Positions 29,735 to 32,698 of a DNA stretch of 32,698 nt are shown one piece after another. The DNA is from Candidatus Solibacter sp. (GTDB lineage Bacteria > Acidobacteriota > Terriglobia > Bryobacterales > Bryobacteraceae). The notes beneath the pieces are model-generated. The model was not told the origin of the DNA and did not search any database. It was given only the letters and a program-made list of their open reading frames with translations. The DNA lies in NCBI GenBank assembly GCA_013822245.1, contig PNKE01000078.1, positions 1 through 32,698 on the forward strand. Reading direction: 5' to 3'. The position numbers and the translations under genes are program-made. The first letter of the stretch is position 1. The number at the start of each line of letters is the position of its first letter.

Positions 29735-31780
29735 CTACTTCAATACCTTGTACAGGTTCGAATAATCGTCGGTCCACAGCTTCAGCCACGGCGCCGACCG
29801 GATCGGGCTCGACGTCCCCTCGAACACCTTGTTGTCGAACGTATCACGCCGGTTCGCCATCAGCACCCACGTCGTCCCATAGCACGTGCCGTCATCGGTG
29901 TCCTCGGTCTCCACCAGCACCGCCCGCCTGCCCACGGCCTTCGCCCCGCGCTCCAGCACCGGCTGCAGATCGATGAACCGGTTCGAAATATGCAGCGCCA
30001 CCACGCCGTCCGGCGCCATGTGCCGGAAATACACCTCCAGCGCCTCCCGCGTCAGCAGGTGCACCGGAATCGAATCGGACGAAAACGCATCCACCACCAG
30101 CACGTCGAAACCCTGCGCCGGCTCCCGTTCCAGGCTCAGCCGCGCATCGCCCAGCGTCACCGTCACCTGGCCCTCGGCGTTTTTCAAATACCAGAAATGC
30201 TCGTTCGCGATCGGCTGCACCTGCGGGTTGATCTCGTAATAGCGGTACACGTCGCCCGGCCGCGAATAGCCCGCCAGCGTCCCGGTCCCCAGCCCGATGA
30301 TGCCCACCTTCTGCGGTTGGCCCTGCTTGCGCAACTGCATCAGCAACCCGTAGCCGGTGTCCTGGCAGTAGTAACTGGCCACCTCCTTGCGCCGCGCCGG
30401 ATGCGTGTACTGTTCGCCGTGGTTGATCGCACCATGCACCAGCGAACGATACCCGTCCCACTCATACACGCCCCCGTACTGCCTCACCGCCATTTCCCCG
30501 TAAAAATTCCGCTTCACCACCATGCTGCCCTGGGTCATCGCCCGCCCGATGTGGACCGCATAACCTGTCACCGCCGCCGCGGCCGTCATCACCAGGATCG
30601 ACGCCCACCCCAGCCAGTCCTGCCGGAACGGCGAATCCAAGCCGCTGTAGATCGACGTCAGCGCCATCCCGGTCAGCAACAGGCACGCCAGCGGCAACTC
30701 ATAGTGCGTGTTGAACGCCACCGGCGCGATCAGAGCCACAAACGCCCCGCCCAGCGCTCCGCCAATCGAAATCATCAGGAAAAACGCCGTCAGGTGTTTC
30801 GGATGCGGCTTCGACCTCGACAACTCCCCATGCCCCACCATGCAGGCAATGAAAAACGCCACCGCATACAACCCGATCGTCAACTTCAGCTCCGGCCTGT
30901 CCTCCGGGCTCGTCTCGGCCAGATACAGGATCCCGGCCAGCGCCGGCGCCAGCGCCAGCAGGAAGAAGGTTCGTTTGTACCAGCCCTCGGCGTCGAAACA
31001 CAGGATGAAACTCAAAAGGTAAATCGCCAGCGGCAGAATCCATAGAAACGGAATCGGCGCAATGTCCATGCTCATGTGGCTGGTCACAGCCAGCAGCAGC
31101 ATCGACGGCCCGGCCGCCAGCCCGATCCAGAACAAATGCCGTTTCAGCGGCGGCTTCGGTTCATCCCCGCCCGTCTCTTCCTCCACCGCCTTCACCGCCG
31201 CCCTGGCCTGGCTCCGCCACCCCGTGTAAATGCACAGCGCAGCGAATAGCCCGAATCCGACTGACCAGATCACCCCTTGATTCCGCAGCGCCAGGTTCGG
31301 TTCCACGATCGGCGGATACGTCAACAGCGCCAGCATCGACCCCAGATTCGACAGCGCAAACAGCCTGTACGGAATCCTGCCAGGATTCGCCTGCACATAC
31401 CACGCCTGAATCAGCGGACCCGTCGTCGACAGCGCGAAATACGGCAGCCCGATCGTCACCGCCAGCAACCCCAGAATCCGCATCGCCGGCGCATCCGGCG
31501 TCAACGGCTTCCACCCCGCATCCGGAATCACCGGCAGCGCAACCAGGCACAGCAGCAGCACACCAGAATGCAGCATCCACTGCCGCCGCGGGCTCAGCCT
31601 CTTCACGATCCCATGCGAATACCCGTACCCGGCCAGCAGCGCCGCCTGGAAAAACAGCAGGCACGTCGCCCACACCGCCGCCGTCCCGCCGAACCACGGC
31701 AATATCATCTTGCCGATCATCGGCTGGACTTGAAAGAGCAGAAAGGCGCTCAGAAAGATGGTGATGGCGTAGAACAGCAT
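29735..31780 (-). CDS. Fused multi-pass membrane / spermidine-synthase-like protein
   Basis: 681-residue fusion. The N-terminal two thirds (about 1-430) have around 12 hydrophobic helices of the kind found in MFS-spermidine-synthase fusions, starting AITIFLSAFLLFQVQPMIGK with the conserved QVQPMIGKMILP. The C-terminal part (about 440-681) is a SAM-binding Rossmann domain similar to aminopropyltransferases: VGIIGLGTGTLAGY (about residue 490), YYEINPQV and DVLVVDAFSSDSIPVHLLT, where the conserved Asp-Ala-Phe-Ser-Ser-Asp segment is present. Whether it makes spermidine is not shown, since the fused family is poorly characterised. Starts 4 nt after the stop of the hydantoinase gene (31785), so both are likely co-transcribed. 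Confidence 0.85.
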   Translation of the reverse strand: MLFYAITIFLSAFLLFQVQPMIGKMILPWFGGTAAVWATCLLFFQAALLAGYGYSHGIVKRLSPRRQWMLHSGVLLLCLVALPVIPDAGWKPLTPDAPAMRILGLLAVTIGLPYFALSTTGPLIQAWYVQANPGRIPYRLFALSNLGSMLALLTYPPIVEPNLALRNQGVIWSVGFGLFAALCIYTGWRSQARAAVKAVEEETGGDEPKPPLKRHLFWIGLAAGPSMLLLAVTSHMSMDIAPIPFLWILPLAIYLLSFILCFDAEGWYKRTFFLLALAPALAGILYLAETSPEDRPELKLTIGLYAVAFFIACMVGHGELSRSKPHPKHLTAFFLMISIGGALGGAFVALIAPVAFNTHYELPLACLLLTGMALTSIYSGLDSPFRQDWLGWASILVMTAAAAVTGYAVHIGRAMTQGSMVVKRNFYGEMAVRQYGGVYEWDGYRSLVHGAINHGEQYTHPARRKEVASYYCQDTGYGLLMQLRKQGQPQKVGIIGLGTGTLAGYSRPGDVYRYYEINPQVQPIANEHFWYLKNAEGQVTVTLGDARLSLEREPAQGFDVLVVDAFSSDSIPVHLLTREALEVYFRHMAPDGVVALHISNRFIDLQPVLERGAKAVGRRAVLVETEDTDDGTCYGTTWVLMANRRDTFDNKVFEGTSSPIRSAPWLKLWTDDYSNLYKVLK

Positions 31781-31784
31781 GGGT

Positions 31785-32698
31785 TTAGCGGGTTTCGAGG
31801 ATCAGATTGCCGGCCTCGGCGAGCCGGAACTTCCAATTATGCGGCACCAGCGCTGTCGATCCGTAATCGGTCACCAGCGCCGGCCCCTCCCTGTACGAGA
31901 CGCCAATCTGCTCCCGCCGGTAACAGGGCGCCTCCACCCATTCCCCCTCCATATGCACCCTCCGCCGCTCCGCCTTCCCCCTCGCCCCCCCGGCGCTCCC
32001 TGCCAGCGCCGGTCTCTTCACCGCCGTCCTTGCCCTCACCCGCAACGCCACAACCTCCACCGCCCGCGCCTCGTCCGCATGTCCAAACGTCCTGCGATGC
32101 ACTTCGTGAAACCCGGTCAACGCCGCTCCGCCCTTCCATTCGAGCGTCAACTCATAGCTCTGCCCGGCATACCTCAAATCCGCAAACCGCTCCATCACCG
32201 CCCCCCGGCTGTCCTTCCGCGCCTGCCCCTCCAACCTTCTGAACGCCCATTCAATATCCCCTTGCCCCAACACCCCCGCCGCATAGTCCCTCACCCGGTC
32301 CGCCAGCAGCATCCCCAACGCCGACAACGACCCCGCCAACTCAGGCACCACCACCCGCTTCACCCCCAACTGCCCCGCCAACTCGCACGCATGCAGCCCC
32401 CCGCATCCACCAAACGCCACCAGCACGAAATCCCGCGGGTCGTGCCCCCGTTCCACGCTCACCACCCTCACCGCCCTCGCCATCGTCGCATTCGCCACCC
32501 GCAGAATTCCCTCCGCCGCCTCCTCCAGCGTGAATCCCATCTCCGCCGCCAACCTTCCCACCGCCGCCCGTGCCCTCTCCGGATCGATCCTCAACGTCCC
32601 GCCGGCCAACTGCTCCGCCCCAATCCTCCCCAGCGCCACGTGCGCATCCGTCACCGTCGCCAACTCGCCCTTGCCATAACACGCCGGACCCGGATCGG
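31785..32698 (-). CDS. Hydantoinase/oxoprolinase family protein, 3' part (runs off the window)
   Basis: C-terminal 304 residues of an ATP-dependent amidohydrolase of the HyuA type (N-methylhydantoinase A, 5-oxoprolinase or acetone carboxylase beta). The visible opening DPGPACYG (about 32696-32673) is conserved in the family, followed by TVTDAHVALGRI, VERGHDPRDFVLVAFGGCGG (the actin-like ATPase fold), HACELA and VVPELAGSLSALGML, then the C-terminal domain with RYAGQSYEL and a closing YGSTALVPHNWKF. The gene continues beyond position 32698 to the right. The ATG-like start at about 32663 is internal and not real. Substrate unknown. Confidence 0.9.
   Translation of the reverse strand, partial: DPGPACYGKGELATVTDAHVALGRIGAEQLAGGTLRIDPERARAAVGRLAAEMGFTLEEAAEGILRVANATMARAVRVVSVERGHDPRDFVLVAFGGCGGLHACELAGQLGVKRVVVPELAGSLSALGMLLADRVRDYAAGVLGQGDIEWAFRRLEGQARKDSRGAVMERFADLRYAGQSYELTLEWKGGAALTGFHEVHRRTFGHADEARAVEVVALRVRARTAVKRPALAGSAGGARGKAERRRVHMEGEWVEAPCYRREQIGVSYREGPALVTDYGSTALVPHNWKFRLAEAGNLILETR

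Noticed and set aside
29753-29764. GGTTCGAATAA resembling a tRNA T-loop
   Set aside because: It is inside the 3' end of the membrane/spermidine-synthase gene and no acceptor stem, D-arm or anticodon arm can be built around it.
1-32698. CRISPR arrays, rRNA, insertion sequences, riboswitch leaders
   Set aside because: No regularly spaced repeats, rRNA-like stretches, transposase genes with terminal repeats or recognisable aptamer cores were seen by eye; subtle or diverged ones could be missed.

Overview
The window is a gene-dense stretch of a high-GC bacterial chromosome (coding strands rich in GCC, CGC and GGC codons). Gene content fits an Acidobacteriota genome, most likely the Bryobacterales/Solibacter-like group: tandem signal peptidases, a DUF1080 protein, a membrane-anchored JAB-like protein, a fused two-domain ThyX, a fused membrane/spermidine-synthase protein and many short dispersed elements. 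The taxonomic call is inference from gene content, not from a marker gene. I see no rRNA, tRNA, CRISPR array or intact insertion sequence.

Layout, left to right. 1-1.9 kb: a GC-rich hairpin and two serine alpha/beta hydrolases. 1.98-3.4 kb: a compositionally distinct type II restriction-modification pair, a beta-class DNA methyltransferase overlapping a BglII/BstYI-like nuclease by 115 nt, followed by about 570 nt of decayed DNA. 4.0-6.75 kb: a small membrane protein, a siroheme nitrite/sulfite reductase and CobA, which makes the siroheme precursor. 6.8-7.5 kb: a broken toxin-antitoxin module and a 3' relic of a pfkB-type sugar kinase. 7.5-9.5 kb: a membrane glycosyltransferase and the intact pfkB kinase. 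9.5-11.7 kb: a secreted esterase-like protein and, divergently, an EamA transporter. 11.7-16.8 kb: a translationally coupled ABC / HlyD / TolC-type exporter operon with a divergent ArsR-type regulator. 16.8-21.8 kb: rsmI, a pseudo-JAMM membrane protein, two tandem lepB genes and manC. 21.9-24.5 kb: mazEF, dut and a two-domain ThyX, dut and thyX being divergent. 24.6-27.5 kb: rpiB-glyA (4-nt overlap) and a GT4 glycosyltransferase. 27.4-29.1 kb: an XRE/LexA-fold regulator facing a zinc-ribbon/HTH-like protein across an AT-rich gap with a perfect palindrome. 29.1-32.7 kb: a DUF1080 lipid/sugar-type secreted protein, a fused membrane/spermidine-synthase protein and the 3' part of a hydantoinase/oxoprolinase gene running off the edge.

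Functional links: sulfite reductase with its cofactor enzyme; dUTPase next to thymidylate synthesis (dUTP to dUMP to dTMP), with glyA (which makes the methylene-THF that ThyX uses) close by; ManC and two glycosyltransferases pointing to surface polysaccharide; two lepB copies for a heavy secretion load; and several self-contained accessory units (restriction-modification, two toxin-antitoxin loci, exporter).

The least expected signals are (i) a TANNNT -10 element exactly 6 nt before the start codon of five genes, predicting leaderless mRNAs, (ii) a two-domain ThyX whose two halves have lost complementary parts of the signature motif, (iii) a JAMM-fold protein lacking both metal-binding histidines, and (iv) an exporter ATPase with altered Q-loop, signature and H-loop.
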